Origin: Candidatus Thalassarchaeum sp.
GTDB lineage: Archaea; Thermoplasmatota; Poseidoniia; Poseidoniales; Thalassarchaeaceae
Direction: 5' to 3'
NCBI GenBank assembly: GCA_022449945.1
Contig: JAKURM010000007.1
Coordinates: 1-47,310, forward strand
Length of the DNA stretch: 47,310 nt
Made by a program: the position numbers and the translations under genes. The notes under the pieces are model-generated. The model had not been told where the DNA came from and did not search any database. It saw nothing but the letters and a program-made list of their open reading frames with translations. Positions 35,801 to 43,311 of this stretch are shown here, in pieces; position 1 is the first letter of the stretch, and each line of letters begins with the position of its first letter.

Positions 35801-36112
35801 ATCTCATTGGGGGTTGGAATTGACTATGTCATTCACCTTGTGGAGAGATTCCGAGAGGAGATGGAGGGAGGGTCCTCGGCAATTGAATCGATAGGAGCTG
35901 TTGGAGGTGCATCAGGACTCGCGTTATTTGGGTCCGCTGTATCCGATTTTGCCGGTTTTTGGGTGATAAAGCAGTCAAAAATGGGCTTCTTCTCAACTTT
36001 CGGGTTATTCTGTGCAGTAATGATCGGCCTCTCTTTGGTTGCTAGCATGATTCTTGCACCTGCAATTCTCGGCCTAATTCATCGTGACCCTAAGAAACTC
36101 TCCCGGTCCTAG
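32846..36112 (+). CDS. RND/MMPL-family membrane transporter (patched-like)
   Basis: 1088 residues with the two-fold RND layout: a helix near 20-35, a large extracytoplasmic loop (about 37-370), a bundle of five to six helices (about 375-540), a second helix and large loop (about 570-850), and a final bundle (about 870-1080). Both bundles carry the Asp-bearing motif used for proton relay: LALEIDDSLHSLHRYKEE in the first and GVGIDYVIHLVERFREEM in the second. The sterol-sensing-like bundle puts it with MMPL/HpnN/patched proteins, which move lipids or hydrophobic molecules. The loops are acidic. It lies 42 bases after the DnaJ-like gene. Substrate unknown. Confidence 0.88.
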   Translation: MRDFSRVANYLIPRRKKVHTLVVIVTLLMIPGIMATFEPIDIESYDMESPELDANYVLREEFTAAGNIWGFGVFVREPEYFGEQNSDVSMIAEYPGVNSGLEDPEGGILNLSVLREIDTNADTLRNHEISEFYLPLASEISGDPVLGLLDLASEFRSFMSGNSSLTQPRINPYKLATTLDIEASTDPAPTNWTDCGDLECLQFDDPRVTQSHIDLAAHRMANNSNGAFLRFLSNDRAFTPDPESDIIGPINHRVSENGSLSSEEWVNGRWSASAAWLIVNFNRDEMQSNGWTFSWKNASGDFGYVLDGFTLTTDPVRYSVSECRAKESSGEKLCSVEWLYLALEEDLRDSDQDIVTLMFAESINVEINRELLSSAYLIVLMSIAVLVLLWVNLRRLSDVAIVATSLAVSMFWMYGLIGWAIILGNRTGFEVIFRSQFSNLLPILILALEIDDSLHSLHRYKEERRNGRNPEQAAHTSISKVGLAIMLTSVTTIVAFMANMTSSIAALRSFGIEAGLGVMCAFFLTGLWVPLLRLDGDQWLDSKNRLHEERVDVVYMVPKSWLSKVTTGSARLSPLVLITALLITAIATPIMLSLEGDFQVEDFIEEESDLAMGVGLINERFSDEGEPAFILIEGNISNPRVLDAIGELRENINTREPNEPDQISRTPNGDAELLGIDQMLWYARAAMAWNQSPFEQAGWNFSVNDGAVGCETILIPNREREYIFIPSIEDSKCLNFLYGFLITRGVPASGGYPALSTSIVGEFIQVEGNLDFERPWLTESGNEPIFPRASLRFGISSPEQFALVEPALERLEEDMAPLQNLSTSPLRQRGDISSGFQDENYPITWAIPTGEPVIRFVAADSMQDDLQSTILLGVVMCFVTLWWGFRDDEPISQRITEYKQNSRVFASRVAFNTVLLSSIVFLLLGTKTAIIAAPLTVVLSIIWGIPAFTLAAVATIPIFLAIIWLYAMVGLAGFGLNMVTVSIAAISLGVGIDYVIHLVERFREEMEGGSSAIESIGAVGGASGLALFGSAVSDFAGFWVIKQSKMGFFSTFGLFCAVMIGLSLVASMILAPAILGLIHRDPKKLSRS

Positions 36113-36170
36113 AAGAACTCCAGAGCCGACTATTGATTTGGTAGGACAATACTAGTTCCAAGTACACAGG

Positions 36171-36180
36171 TGTTTTATTG
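36171..36180 (+). promoter_or_regulatory. TATA-like box of the small DUF2892-like gene
   Basis: TGTTTTATTG lies about 27 bases before ATG 36202 with no ribosome binding site between, which fits a leaderless transcript. It is in the 89-base spacer after the RND gene. Confidence 0.4.
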
Positions 36181-36201
36181 AGAAATGGGTTGTGACAACA
36201 C

Positions 36202-36435
36202 ATGGTATTCGAGTGCAACATAGATGCCAGGGGAAAGGCGTTTCGCCTTAGAATAGGAATTATTGCTGTAGCAATTGGACTCGTAATACAAGGAATCCTA
36301 TTTTCTGGAATGATCGATATTGCCTACGCATGGCTACTTCCAACTGGAATTATTGCTGGAGGTGTGTTCGCGATTTTCGAAGCCAGGATGGGCTGGTGTT
36401 TAGTCAGAGCATTGGGATTTCGCACATCATTGTGA
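36202..36435 (+). CDS. Small two-helix membrane protein (DUF2892/YgaP-TM-like)
   Basis: 77 residues with hydrophobic segments at about 18-36 (GIIAVAIGLVIQGILFSG) and 42-60 (AWLLPTGIIAGGVFAIFEA), ending in GWCLVRALGFRTSL. The start CNIDARGKAFR and the end FEARxGWC-VRAxGFRT resemble small inner-membrane proteins of the DUF2892 type, some of which are fused to rhodanese domains. No rhodanese is adjacent. Function unknown. It converges with the epimerase gene, 4 bases away. Confidence 0.68.
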   Translation: MVFECNIDARGKAFRLRIGIIAVAIGLVIQGILFSGMIDIAYAWLLPTGIIAGGVFAIFEARMGWCLVRALGFRTSL

Positions 36436-36439
36436 TTAT

Positions 36440-37828
36440 CTAATTCCACATACCCAGCGAATCTCTAAGTGCGGATTCTAGATCATTGTGAAGGAACTCA
36501 TAACCCTCTTCTTCGAGCCTAGATGGAATGACCCTTTGACTATCTAGGGTGAGTTTCTCGCCCATCTCTCCAAATAGAATCTTAACTGCGAATCCTGGCA
36601 ATGGAGCAAACGCTGGGCGCCTCAGGACCTTACCTAGGGTCTTTGCGAATGACTTCTGCCTAACTGGCTGGGGGGCTGTGATGTTGTATGCTCCCTTCGA
36701 AGCCCCGTTCATCAGAAGGTGATGGATAGCATAAATCTCGTCGTCCAGGGATACCCATGACATCCACTGGCGACCTCCTCCCATTGGGCCCCCCGCTCCA
36801 AACTTGAAGGGAAGCAACATTTTCCCCAGAGCACCTCCGGTTGCGGCCAGCACAATTCCACTTCTTAGAAATACAGTCCTGACTCCCGAATCTTCTACTT
36901 TCGAAGCCGCAGCTTCCCATTCTTGGCACACTTCAGGGAGGAAACCCTCTCCAATGGAACTATCCTCGCTAAGCTCCTCTTCTCCCCTGTCTCCATACCA
37001 TCCAATAGCACTGGCAAGGATGAAGCACTCAGGTTTATTTTTCATTGAACAAATCGCATCACATAGAATCCTAGTGCTATTCACTCGCGAGTCCTTGATC
37101 AACAACTTCCTCTTTTTGCTCCATCTCTTGTCCCCAATTCCCTCGCCTCCAAGGTGAATAATTGCATCGAAACCCTCCAATATCCCCACATCCAATTCGC
37201 CAGAAGAAGGATCCCAGAAAACCTCGTTTTTCCCTTCACTAACTTCTCTTCGAACCATCCTCCATACCTCGTGACCACCCGTGTCTAGGAAGGCCACTAA
37301 TTGCGTCCCAATCATCCCTGAAGAACCTGCCACGAGAATCCTCTTCCTCTTTTTCCCCGAGAAATCCGAGTGCCTCTTCAAATCCCGTTTAAGACGTAGT
37401 TCCCTGGCCGTAAACATTCTCGAAATTCTACCTCTTACCAGCATCCCTCCGAGGATCCTGTCCACTAGGTTTCCAAGAGGTCCAAACGGAACCTGGTAAG
37501 CGACATCGTCTACCACCTTGGTTACTCCTTCTGACTCAGAAAGGTGATGGTCATGACTCCATGACCAAAAAGGTCCCTTTACCATCTTATCAGAAAAAAA
37601 ACTTGGAGGGTTATAGGCGGTATGCTCTGCAACCCATGTCATATTCAAAGGCCCCATTGGGAATCTAAACACTCTCTGAGAACCCACATCCAGAGAATCG
37701 TCTGCCCTAATTTCTTCTGCAACTTCCCAGGGAGGCATCAGTCTTCTGAAGGAACCCTCGTGCTCGAACCATGCGAATGTAGAATCAATATCCGCTTCTA
37801 CTTCTGTTTCATGCTTGTAGTTGTACAT
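36440..37828 (-). CDS. SRPBCC domain fused to TIGR01777-type SDR epimerase
   Basis: 462 residues, two domains. Residues 1-150 form a SRPBCC (START-like) ligand-binding domain (HETEVEADIDSTFAWFE, MTWVAEHTAYNPPSFFSD). Residues 165-460 are an extended SDR of the TIGR01777 family: ILVAGSSGMIGTQLVAFL (NAD(P)-binding Gly motif), DAIIHLGGEGIGDKRWSKKRK, SAIGWYGDRGEEELSED with the Tyr, and the C-terminal block GAYNITAPQPVRQKSFAKTLG. Bacterial relatives include YfcH; a fusion of these two domains is a known arrangement. The substrate is unknown. Start ATG 37828; an AACATATTTC box about 18 bases upstream may be the TATA element. Confidence 0.88.
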   Translation of the reverse strand: MYNYKHETEVEADIDSTFAWFEHEGSFRRLMPPWEVAEEIRADDSLDVGSQRVFRFPMGPLNMTWVAEHTAYNPPSFFSDKMVKGPFWSWSHDHHLSESEGVTKVVDDVAYQVPFGPLGNLVDRILGGMLVRGRISRMFTARELRLKRDLKRHSDFSGKKRKRILVAGSSGMIGTQLVAFLDTGGHEVWRMVRREVSEGKNEVFWDPSSGELDVGILEGFDAIIHLGGEGIGDKRWSKKRKLLIKDSRVNSTRILCDAICSMKNKPECFILASAIGWYGDRGEEELSEDSSIGEGFLPEVCQEWEAAASKVEDSGVRTVFLRSGIVLAATGGALGKMLLPFKFGAGGPMGGGRQWMSWVSLDDEIYAIHHLLMNGASKGAYNITAPQPVRQKSFAKTLGKVLRRPAFAPLPGFAVKILFGEMGEKLTLDSQRVIPSRLEEEGYEFLHNDLESALRDSLGMWN

Positions 37829-37853
37829 CCAAAACCCCAGGAAATATGTTCAT

Positions 37854-37868
37854 GGGCAAAAATTGCCC
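37854..37868. promoter_or_regulatory. Inverted repeat in the divergent promoter region, possible operator
   Basis: GGGCAA-AAA-TTGCCC is a perfect 6-base inverted repeat with a 3-base centre. It sits just upstream of the likely TATA box (37841-37850) of the minus-strand epimerase gene, in the 127-base spacer shared with the plus-strand DUF971 gene. Position and symmetry suit a dimeric regulator. No regulator gene is nearby. Confidence 0.4.
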
Positions 37869-37955
37869 TATTTCAGTATTCATAATCGGAACTATCAGTT
37901 AACCCTCGATTTTCCTCTTCCACTTTGGTTGGCATGTTCGCAATAATCAAGCGCA

Positions 37956-38309
37956 ATGAACATAGCGAATGCACCAGAGGAGTCCACGATGTCAAGGGAA
38001 ATATTGACAGATTTCGAGAGAGATTACGAGGATGCCGTACTCAGGTTTGCTGACGGATCATCCTTCAAGCTGTCCTATCTGGCAATCCGCACCCACTGCC
38101 AATGTGCAAACTGCAAGCCGCGCCAGGAGAACGATCAACGCAGAATTGAATTCGAGGAGGAGGTTGCTCGTTTGAGGGTGGAAAAGCCCCGAGTTAATCC
38201 AGTAGGAAGATATGGCATACAACTAGAATGGCCCACTGGATGCTCCAGTGGAATACACTCATTCACTCACCTAAGAGAGGTCTGTGAGGGTTCTGGAACT
38301 CTAATTTGA
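37956..38309 (+). CDS. DUF971 / gamma-butyrobetaine hydroxylase N-terminal-like protein
   Basis: 117 residues. It matches the small DUF971 (GBBH-like N) domain: LRFADGSSFKLSYLAIRTHC, then CQCANCK, VNPVGRYGIQLEWPTGC and SSGIHSFTHLREVCE. The Cys residues and late His may bind zinc. Stand-alone members are found near Fe-S and Mrp-type genes in bacteria, but no clear function is established. Start ATG 37956; ATG 37989 (MSREILTDF) is an alternative that leaves the domain intact. Confidence 0.82.
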   Translation: MNIANAPEESTMSREILTDFERDYEDAVLRFADGSSFKLSYLAIRTHCQCANCKPRQENDQRRIEFEEEVARLRVEKPRVNPVGRYGIQLEWPTGCSSGIHSFTHLREVCEGSGTLI

Positions 38310-38394
38310 AGGGTTAATCTACTGCGAAGGAGTCAAATTCTCCACCTTCTTCGCAATCCTGTCGTAGCAACCGGTTTCCCCCGGCGCTACGTCG

Positions 38395-39822
38395 GTGAAA
38401 AACATGGCATTGGACGAACCGGAGGATAGGGTCGTTGAGATTGATGAGGAGGATGAGTGGCAACTTTACGCCTCAGCTGGATATGCTGCTATCGAACCCT
38501 CATTCGAAGAGGAGGAGGCGGAGTCCAAAGAGGAAGAAGTTTGGTTTGACGGCGATGACTTCGACTTAGGTGGGAAATCTGTCAATTGGGATGCCCCGCC
38601 CTGCCCAGCACCCTTGGGAATTGCACATGTGATTAAGTTGGGTGTGTGCGATCACTGTTTGTCACGAATTGGAGGGCCTCGAATCTCGGAATCACCCTCC
38701 GGTTCAGCGATAAGATCTCAGGCATATGAAAGAGATATTGAGCTATCTACGAAGGTTCTTCAGGATATCTGCCCCCTCTGTGAGAATCTATTTGAGGATG
38801 TAGACAACATTGTTGACAGGGTCTTCGAGTCCCTGTCTGGGGTAGAATTCTCAACTATGCAATTCGGAATTCACCTTCCAAAGGATCTTGTTCAGGAGGA
38901 GGATAGAATCAGGACCAAATACGGAGCCCCTGGTTCTAATCCACTGAAAGGATCTATCGTAGAGGCAATTCACAATAATATCAGGAAGCTAGAGAGGAAA
39001 GTCGACTTCGTAAAGGAGAGGCCCGACGTCATGGTTCTTGTTGATGGACTAACCCTCAGGGTGGATGTAGATGTAAGGCCAGTGTTCCTGTATGGCAGAT
39101 ATAGAAAATTATCTCGTGAGATACCTCAGACCCGATGGCCATGCAGGGCGTGCAGAGGGAGGTCAGAGGGCTGTGAGTCATGCAATGGTTCGGGACTGCA
39201 ATATGTTGATTCGGTCCAGGATCTAATCGGCGAACCGGTCAAGCAAGCCCTAGATGCAGATGACACTTCTTTCCATGGTATGGGAAGGGAAGATATCGAT
39301 GTAAGGTGCCTAGGTTCTGGCAGGCCCTTTGTCCTAGAGATAAAGAGGCCAAGGAAAAGGGCATATCCTCTTTCCGATCTAGTGAAGATGGTTAACCAAA
39401 ATGGAACATCAAAAGTCGAGGTAGATACACTAGAGTGGTGTAATAAATCGAAGATTAACAACGTCAAGCAATCAAGGTCAGAGAAGTCTTACACGATCAG
39501 GTTCAGGGTTGGAGAAATAGGAAAAGAAGCAGACATTATCGAAGCTATCCAATCATTATCGGGACAGACTATTGAACAGGAGACCCCAAAGAGAGTTTCC
39601 CATAGACGTGCTGCAAAGATCAGGAAGAGGAAGCTCGTCTCCATCGAAAATATCCAAGTTGAGGACCAAGAGGTTCAGTTGACACTCCGATGCGAGGCTG
39701 GGACATATGTCAAGGAACTAGTACACTCGGACGACGGACGAACTAATCCATCCGTTCAGAGTGCCATTGGTTCCAACTGCGAAGTAATCTGGCTGGACGT
39801 CGAGGAGATACATGCGGAATGA
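38395..39822 (+). CDS. pus10: tRNA pseudouridine synthase Pus10
   Basis: 475 residues. The archaeal Pus10 layout is clear: an N-terminal zinc/THUMP-related domain with Cys 85, 88, 126 and 129 (VCDHCLSRIGG, ICPLCENLF), a Cys-rich linker (WPCRACRGRSEGCESCNGSG), and the catalytic domain with GREDIDVR at 297-304 followed by CLGSGRPFVLEI. The C-terminus has GTYVKELVHSDDGRTNPS. It makes pseudouridine at positions 54 and 55 of archaeal tRNAs. The first 60 residues are unusually acidic and look like a lineage-specific extension. GTG 38395 or ATG 38404 starts it. Confidence 0.95.
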   Translation: MKNMALDEPEDRVVEIDEEDEWQLYASAGYAAIEPSFEEEEAESKEEEVWFDGDDFDLGGKSVNWDAPPCPAPLGIAHVIKLGVCDHCLSRIGGPRISESPSGSAIRSQAYERDIELSTKVLQDICPLCENLFEDVDNIVDRVFESLSGVEFSTMQFGIHLPKDLVQEEDRIRTKYGAPGSNPLKGSIVEAIHNNIRKLERKVDFVKERPDVMVLVDGLTLRVDVDVRPVFLYGRYRKLSREIPQTRWPCRACRGRSEGCESCNGSGLQYVDSVQDLIGEPVKQALDADDTSFHGMGREDIDVRCLGSGRPFVLEIKRPRKRAYPLSDLVKMVNQNGTSKVEVDTLEWCNKSKINNVKQSRSEKSYTIRFRVGEIGKEADIIEAIQSLSGQTIEQETPKRVSHRRAAKIRKRKLVSIENIQVEDQEVQLTLRCEAGTYVKELVHSDDGRTNPSVQSAIGSNCEVIWLDVEEIHAE

Positions 39823-39876
39823 GGCTCCAAATCAAATCCGAGTCCTTAAGAACGCCCCACAGGTCGCCCGCTTTCG

Positions 39877-39884
39877 CTATAATG
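39877..39884 (+). promoter_or_regulatory. Possible TATA box of the eL21-RpoF-KsgA operon
   Basis: The sequence GCTATAATGG sits 14 to 22 bases before ATG 39898, slightly closer than usual. An alternative box, CCTTAAG, lies about 50 bases upstream. This 75-base spacer is the only sizeable gap before the operon. Confidence 0.35.
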
Positions 39885-39897
39885 GAGTATTGGTAGC

Positions 39898-40191
39898 ATG
39901 GTCACTCGTACTAAGGGCTCTAGAAGGGGCACCAGAAGCATCCTGAGGAAGGATAAGAGAGACAGGCGCAGACTCTTCATTGGCCGAGTAATGCACACCT
40001 ATGAAGAGGGCGACAAGGTCGCAATCGTTCTCGACGGAGCCCAGCAGAGAGGGATGCCCCACCGACGCTTCCAGGGAAGGACGGGTGTAATTTCAGGTTC
40101 CCAGGGAAGGGCATACGTTGTCCGGGTTGCAGATGGAAACATGATGAAGACAGTTGTAGCAAGGCCAGAGCATTTGAGGCCGATAAAGTAG
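39898..40191 (+). CDS. rpl21e: Ribosomal protein eL21
   Basis: 97 residues, normal for the family and present only in archaea and eukaryotes. The basic N-terminus (TKGSRRGTRSILRK), GDKVAIVLDGAQQRGMPHRRFQGRTG and GRAYVVRV are the family signature. It binds the large subunit rRNA. Its TAG stop forms part of the ribosome site for RpoF, and it heads the conserved euryarchaeal cluster eL21-RpoF-DUF655-KsgA. Confidence 0.96.
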   Translation: MVTRTKGSRRGTRSILRKDKRDRRRLFIGRVMHTYEEGDKVAIVLDGAQQRGMPHRRFQGRTGVISGSQGRAYVVRVADGNMMKTVVARPEHLRPIK

Positions 40192-40202
40192 GTGAGAATT
40201 TG
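40189..40202 (+). promoter_or_regulatory. Stop-overlapping ribosome site setting a TTG start (eL21 to RpoF)
   Basis: TAGGTGAGAATTTG: the eL21 stop TAG, an AGGTGAG site beginning inside it, and TTG 8 bases after the stop. RpoF has no other plausible start, so this junction validates the arrangement seen at Spt5 and at the 54-residue gene. Confidence 0.75.
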
Positions 40203-40562
40203 GCAGAGAGGGAGTTCGTAGATTACGCAACCGTTAGAGACAAGCTACTGGAAGCGATTGAACGCAGAGGTGAGATTTCCTACGAGCAAACCATGGCCCT
40301 TCAGCATGCTCAATGGAAGGCGAGCGCAGGAGGTCACCCTTCTGGCGAAATCAAGACCGATCCTGCAGTTTACGCTGAGCTAATGTCCGCCCTTATGCAG
40401 AATGAAAAGCTTAGTTTGCATCCTGAGGTGTGCTCAAAGATTGCAGAACTCGCTCCCCTAACGGTAGCCGATGTCAGGGTAGTCATCGCAAGCAAGAGGG
40501 TAGCGATGGATACATCAGAAGTTGAGGAAATTATCACAATAATTCGTCAGCATGTCCTCTAG
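40200..40562 (+). CDS. rpoF: DNA-directed RNA polymerase subunit Rpo4 (RpoF, Rpb4-like)
   Basis: 120 residues from TTG 40200. The HRDC-like helical domain of archaeal Rpo4 is recognisable (LEAIERRGEISYEQTMALQHAQ, then LAPLTVADVRVVIASKRVAMDTSEVEEI). It pairs with Rpo7 to form the stalk of archaeal RNA polymerase, which binds nascent RNA and aids open complex formation. The start follows the eL21 stop by 8 bases with a GGTGAG site overlapping the stop. Rpo7 is not in the window. Confidence 0.92.
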   Translation: MAEREFVDYATVRDKLLEAIERRGEISYEQTMALQHAQWKASAGGHPSGEIKTDPAVYAELMSALMQNEKLSLHPEVCSKIAELAPLTVADVRVVIASKRVAMDTSEVEEIITIIRQHVL

Positions 40563-40599
40563 TGCATTTCTCTGGTGCCAATTCTAAACAACTCACTTC

Positions 40600-41205
40600 A
40601 TGAGGGAGAACCTTTCTGGGAGGGCCGAGGACATGATGCCCGGAGATGGAAACGACTCGGACGGAGACTCGGTGAGTCCGTACGAAGGAGAGGAGCGACT
40701 CAGAGTTCTCGATATACAGGATAGGAGGCCTATTGGCCATGAAATTCAGTGCATTACCGAACCATCACTACATATCGTCAGATCGAGAGTCCAAGACCCG
40801 AACAATATTTCCACGGGTTCCTGTATTGAGCTACCTTCCGAAAAAATAGGACCTATGTCGGAAGTACGACTGAAGGATCTTAGCGGCTCTGCCCAGCAGG
40901 AAATTGTGAGTGCACTGAGCGCTTCAATTTCAACAGATAAGGATAGACACCTGTCATTCTACAATAGTGCAGGCCCAATGTCTCTCAAATTCCACTCTTT
41001 CCAACTTCTTCCAGGAATTGGAAACTCCAAGGCGATGCAAATGGTCAACCTTAGAGGATTGGCCGGCTGGCAAAATTTCGAGGAAATTGACGAGGCCTGT
41101 GGTATTGAGTCGGTCCGACTTCTTGCGGAGAGATATGTCAAGGAGATGGAAGATGTTGCCCAGACTCCCCGCTTACTTGATTTGCTGGTTCGCTCAGAGA
41201 ACTGA
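40600..41205 (+). CDS. DUF655 family protein (putative RNA-binding)
   Basis: 201 residues. The C-terminal two-thirds match DUF655: LHSFQLLPGIG-like helix-hairpin-helix block (FHSFQLLPGIGNSKAMQMVNLRG is split across about 135-157), FEEIDEACGIESV and a helical end. The N-terminal 35 residues are acidic and low in structure. DUF655 proteins sit between RpoF and KsgA in most euryarchaea and are thought to bind nucleic acid, but their role is unknown. The TGA stop is 1 base before the KsgA start. Confidence 0.85.
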   Translation: MRENLSGRAEDMMPGDGNDSDGDSVSPYEGEERLRVLDIQDRRPIGHEIQCITEPSLHIVRSRVQDPNNISTGSCIELPSEKIGPMSEVRLKDLSGSAQQEIVSALSASISTDKDRHLSFYNSAGPMSLKFHSFQLLPGIGNSKAMQMVNLRGLAGWQNFEEIDEACGIESVRLLAERYVKEMEDVAQTPRLLDLLVRSEN

Positions 41206-41206
41206 C

Positions 41207-42115
41207 ATGAGGACGCTCGAGGGTCTCGAAGCCCGCCTCCTTGTCGACCTACTTCGTGACAGATCTCGACCCCAGAAGTCACTCGGCCAGCACTTCTTGG
41301 TAGATGAAGGAGCAATAGAAAGGCCAATTTCTATGGCTACTGAGCAACAATCTCCGCTTGGAGATGCATCACATGTCTTTGAGGTCGGTCCCGGCCCCGG
41401 TTCGCTCACCCTCTCTCTGCTTCGGACGAAGGCACGAGTGACGGCAATGGAGGTCGACGAAGAGGCTGTAGAGCATTTGGAAAGGGTGTTTGGAGGAAGA
41501 GAATGCAACCTAGAAGTAATACTTGATGATGCGGTTTCATCCAAGTGGCCTTCAGGGGTTACTCACGTAATTTCCAACCTTCCCTATCAGATTTCCAGCC
41601 CAATTATTGAGAGAATTAGAGACTACCACTCGAAAAATCCAATTGTAGCAGCAATTCTACTAGTCCAAGAGGAGTTTGCAAATCGGATGGCAATGTCGTC
41701 AATGCCATATGACATCGGTCCCCTTGGCCTGAACTTGTGGCTCGATTTTGACGTATCTCTTGATATCAAGGTACCTCCCAGTTCGTTCAGCCCCTCTCCT
41801 AAAGTAAACTCGAGGCTTGTATCATTACTACCTAGAAAAAGACCCGAAGCAGAAGACCTGGATAAGCCGATGTTCAGAATGGTCACAAAGCACTGCTTCT
41901 CAAATCGAAGGAGAAAATTGAGAAATCTTCTATCCAAGAATCCCTCTCGTATTTCGCGGATACCTGGTTGGCACAAGGACAGGTGGCAGAAGACACTATC
42001 ACGAGTAATAGAATCTGAAATAGATGGATTGGAAGAAGGATGGCCAGATCTAAGACCTGAGATGCTGGAACCACCACAATGGGCTTCGCTAGTGAGGGCA
42101 ATCTCCTCTAAATAG
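41207..42115 (+). CDS. ksgA: 16S rRNA dimethyladenosine transferase KsgA (RsmA/Dim1)
   Basis: 302 residues from ATG 41207. Motifs: SLGQHFLVDEGAI at 25-37, SAM site VFEVGPGPGSLTL near 57-69, acidic MEVDEEAVEHL, DDAV, and the catalytic NLPYQISSPII at 124-134. PPSSFSPSPKVNSRLVSL and the FSNRRRKLRNLL block complete the family pattern. It dimethylates two adjacent adenosines in the 3' helix of 16S rRNA during small-subunit maturation. The frame is open upstream to 40967, but that stretch overlaps DUF655; ATG 41207, one base after the DUF655 stop, is the true start. Confidence 0.95.
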   Translation: MRTLEGLEARLLVDLLRDRSRPQKSLGQHFLVDEGAIERPISMATEQQSPLGDASHVFEVGPGPGSLTLSLLRTKARVTAMEVDEEAVEHLERVFGGRECNLEVILDDAVSSKWPSGVTHVISNLPYQISSPIIERIRDYHSKNPIVAAILLVQEEFANRMAMSSMPYDIGPLGLNLWLDFDVSLDIKVPPSSFSPSPKVNSRLVSLLPRKRPEAEDLDKPMFRMVTKHCFSNRRRKLRNLLSKNPSRISRIPGWHKDRWQKTLSRVIESEIDGLEEGWPDLRPEMLEPPQWASLVRAISSK

Positions 42116-42174
42116 TGTAAAACAGCACAAATTGACATCGACTTGATAGAGGCCCCCCCTCTCCCACAGCACAA

Positions 42175-42200
42175 GGCCTGGCCGACTGAAGACCCAGGCC
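42175..42200 (+). promoter_or_regulatory. Stem-loop in the leader of the zinc-ribbon gene
   Basis: GGCCTGG (42175-42181) and CCAGGCC (42194-42200) are perfect 7-base complements with a 12-base loop, ending 15 bases before ATG 42216 and just upstream of the GAAGGAAGGG ribosome site. In the 100-base spacer after KsgA it could act as a leader hairpin, a weak terminator or an RNA-binding site. The same spacer also holds a run of seven C. Confidence 0.5.
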
Positions 42201-42215
42201 GAAGGAAGGGATGCA

Positions 42216-43304
42216 ATGGCGAAGAAGGACACCTATCTCGCTCTTCTGCGAAGAGGAATTGATCAGACGACTGCGCAGATACTATCTGACGGCGGAATAA
42301 AGATTGGAGATCTTAAGAAACTTGACTCCGATACTCTGGTCAACAACTACGGGATAAAGAAAGAGGTCGCTAACTCAGTTCTCGACGCAGTTAAGTCTGG
42401 GCCCAGATCATCAAGCAGACAGAGATTCCTAGCCGATGTACTATCTGATGATCAGAAGAAGGTAGACAAAATAGAGGAAACCAGGTTCAAGAGAGAACAG
42501 AAGGACATCTACGCAGAACTCCAGGAGAAGAAGGAACAGCTGAGGCTTGCTAGGGTAGAGGCTTTCAGAAACCAGAAACTAGTCATGAACAGACTAGGCA
42601 AGACCATCGAGTTGATTGTGAAGCTTGAGAACAATCTCGATGACGAATCAAAGGACGAGCAGAGGTCCAAACTAAGGGATCAGCTCGAGACAAGGGGACT
42701 AGAAGCTGCAAGGGATCATGAGATGCTAGAACTTGCAGGAACCCCCCAGGACATCGTCGATTTCAGAAGGAAAATCGCCCCGGTACTTTGCCTACATGCC
42801 TGCCCCCACTGCGGAGAGGAAATGGATCCCAGGGGCAGCAACATCATGGAAGGCATGAGGGACTTCTCATTTGTTTGCTGGGACTGCGAAGAGGAGTTCC
42901 ATGCACCTATGGCGGAGGCGGTGGAGGGGAGGCTGAATAATGGCTCCAGAATCAAGATAGATCCCAAGATGAAGCCCCGATTGAAGGTTGTCAGACCTCC
43001 TAGGAAGGACAAATCTAAGTCCATAACCGACCTCATGAAGAGGGATCTTGAGTCTGCAGGCGCAACAGCTGAGGAGCTGGAGGCAGCACTCGAGTCAAGT
43101 AGCCTGTCTGGGGTGCTAATGAGCATAGATGAGTGGATAGATCAGACTATTGCAGCGAAGGGATATATCCAGGCACAGGAGGATAGGGAAGAGTTCATCA
43201 TCGCCACTGGAGCCGGTGCCACGAAGTTCAATAAATGGATGAAGAAGGCAGGATTGCGCTTCAACAAACAGACTGGGCGATGGACTCGTTGGGAGGACCG
43301 GTGA
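42216..43304 (+). CDS. Predicted nucleic-acid-binding protein: helical N-terminus, coiled coil, zinc ribbon
   Basis: 362 residues. Residues 1-62 look like a helix-hairpin-helix or SAM-like helical module (LLRRGIDQTTAQILSDGG, then IGDLKKLDSDTLVNNYGI). A charged coiled coil follows (about 82-170). A zinc ribbon has Cys 196/199 and Cys 221/224 (ACPHCGEE, FVCWDCEE). The end is basic (KMKPRLKVVRPPRKDKSK) and closes with a helical region containing KFNKWMKKAGLRFNKQTGRW. No family was recognised. Position after KsgA suggests a role in RNA or ribosome work, by inference. ATG 42216 has a strong GAAGGAAGGG site. Confidence 0.75.
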   Translation: MAKKDTYLALLRRGIDQTTAQILSDGGIKIGDLKKLDSDTLVNNYGIKKEVANSVLDAVKSGPRSSSRQRFLADVLSDDQKKVDKIEETRFKREQKDIYAELQEKKEQLRLARVEAFRNQKLVMNRLGKTIELIVKLENNLDDESKDEQRSKLRDQLETRGLEAARDHEMLELAGTPQDIVDFRRKIAPVLCLHACPHCGEEMDPRGSNIMEGMRDFSFVCWDCEEEFHAPMAEAVEGRLNNGSRIKIDPKMKPRLKVVRPPRKDKSKSITDLMKRDLESAGATAEELEAALESSSLSGVLMSIDEWIDQTIAAKGYIQAQEDREEFIIATGAGATKFNKWMKKAGLRFNKQTGRWTRWEDR

Positions 43305-43311
43305 ATTCCGG

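Noticed and set aside
39120-39210. Cys-rich stretch in Pus10 as an inserted zinc finger
   Set aside because: A CxxCxGxxCxxCxGxG-type linker is usual in archaeal Pus10.
40967-41206. N-terminal extension of KsgA by 80 codons
   Set aside because: It overlaps DUF655 in another frame and lacks family similarity; ATG 41207 starts where KsgA normally begins.
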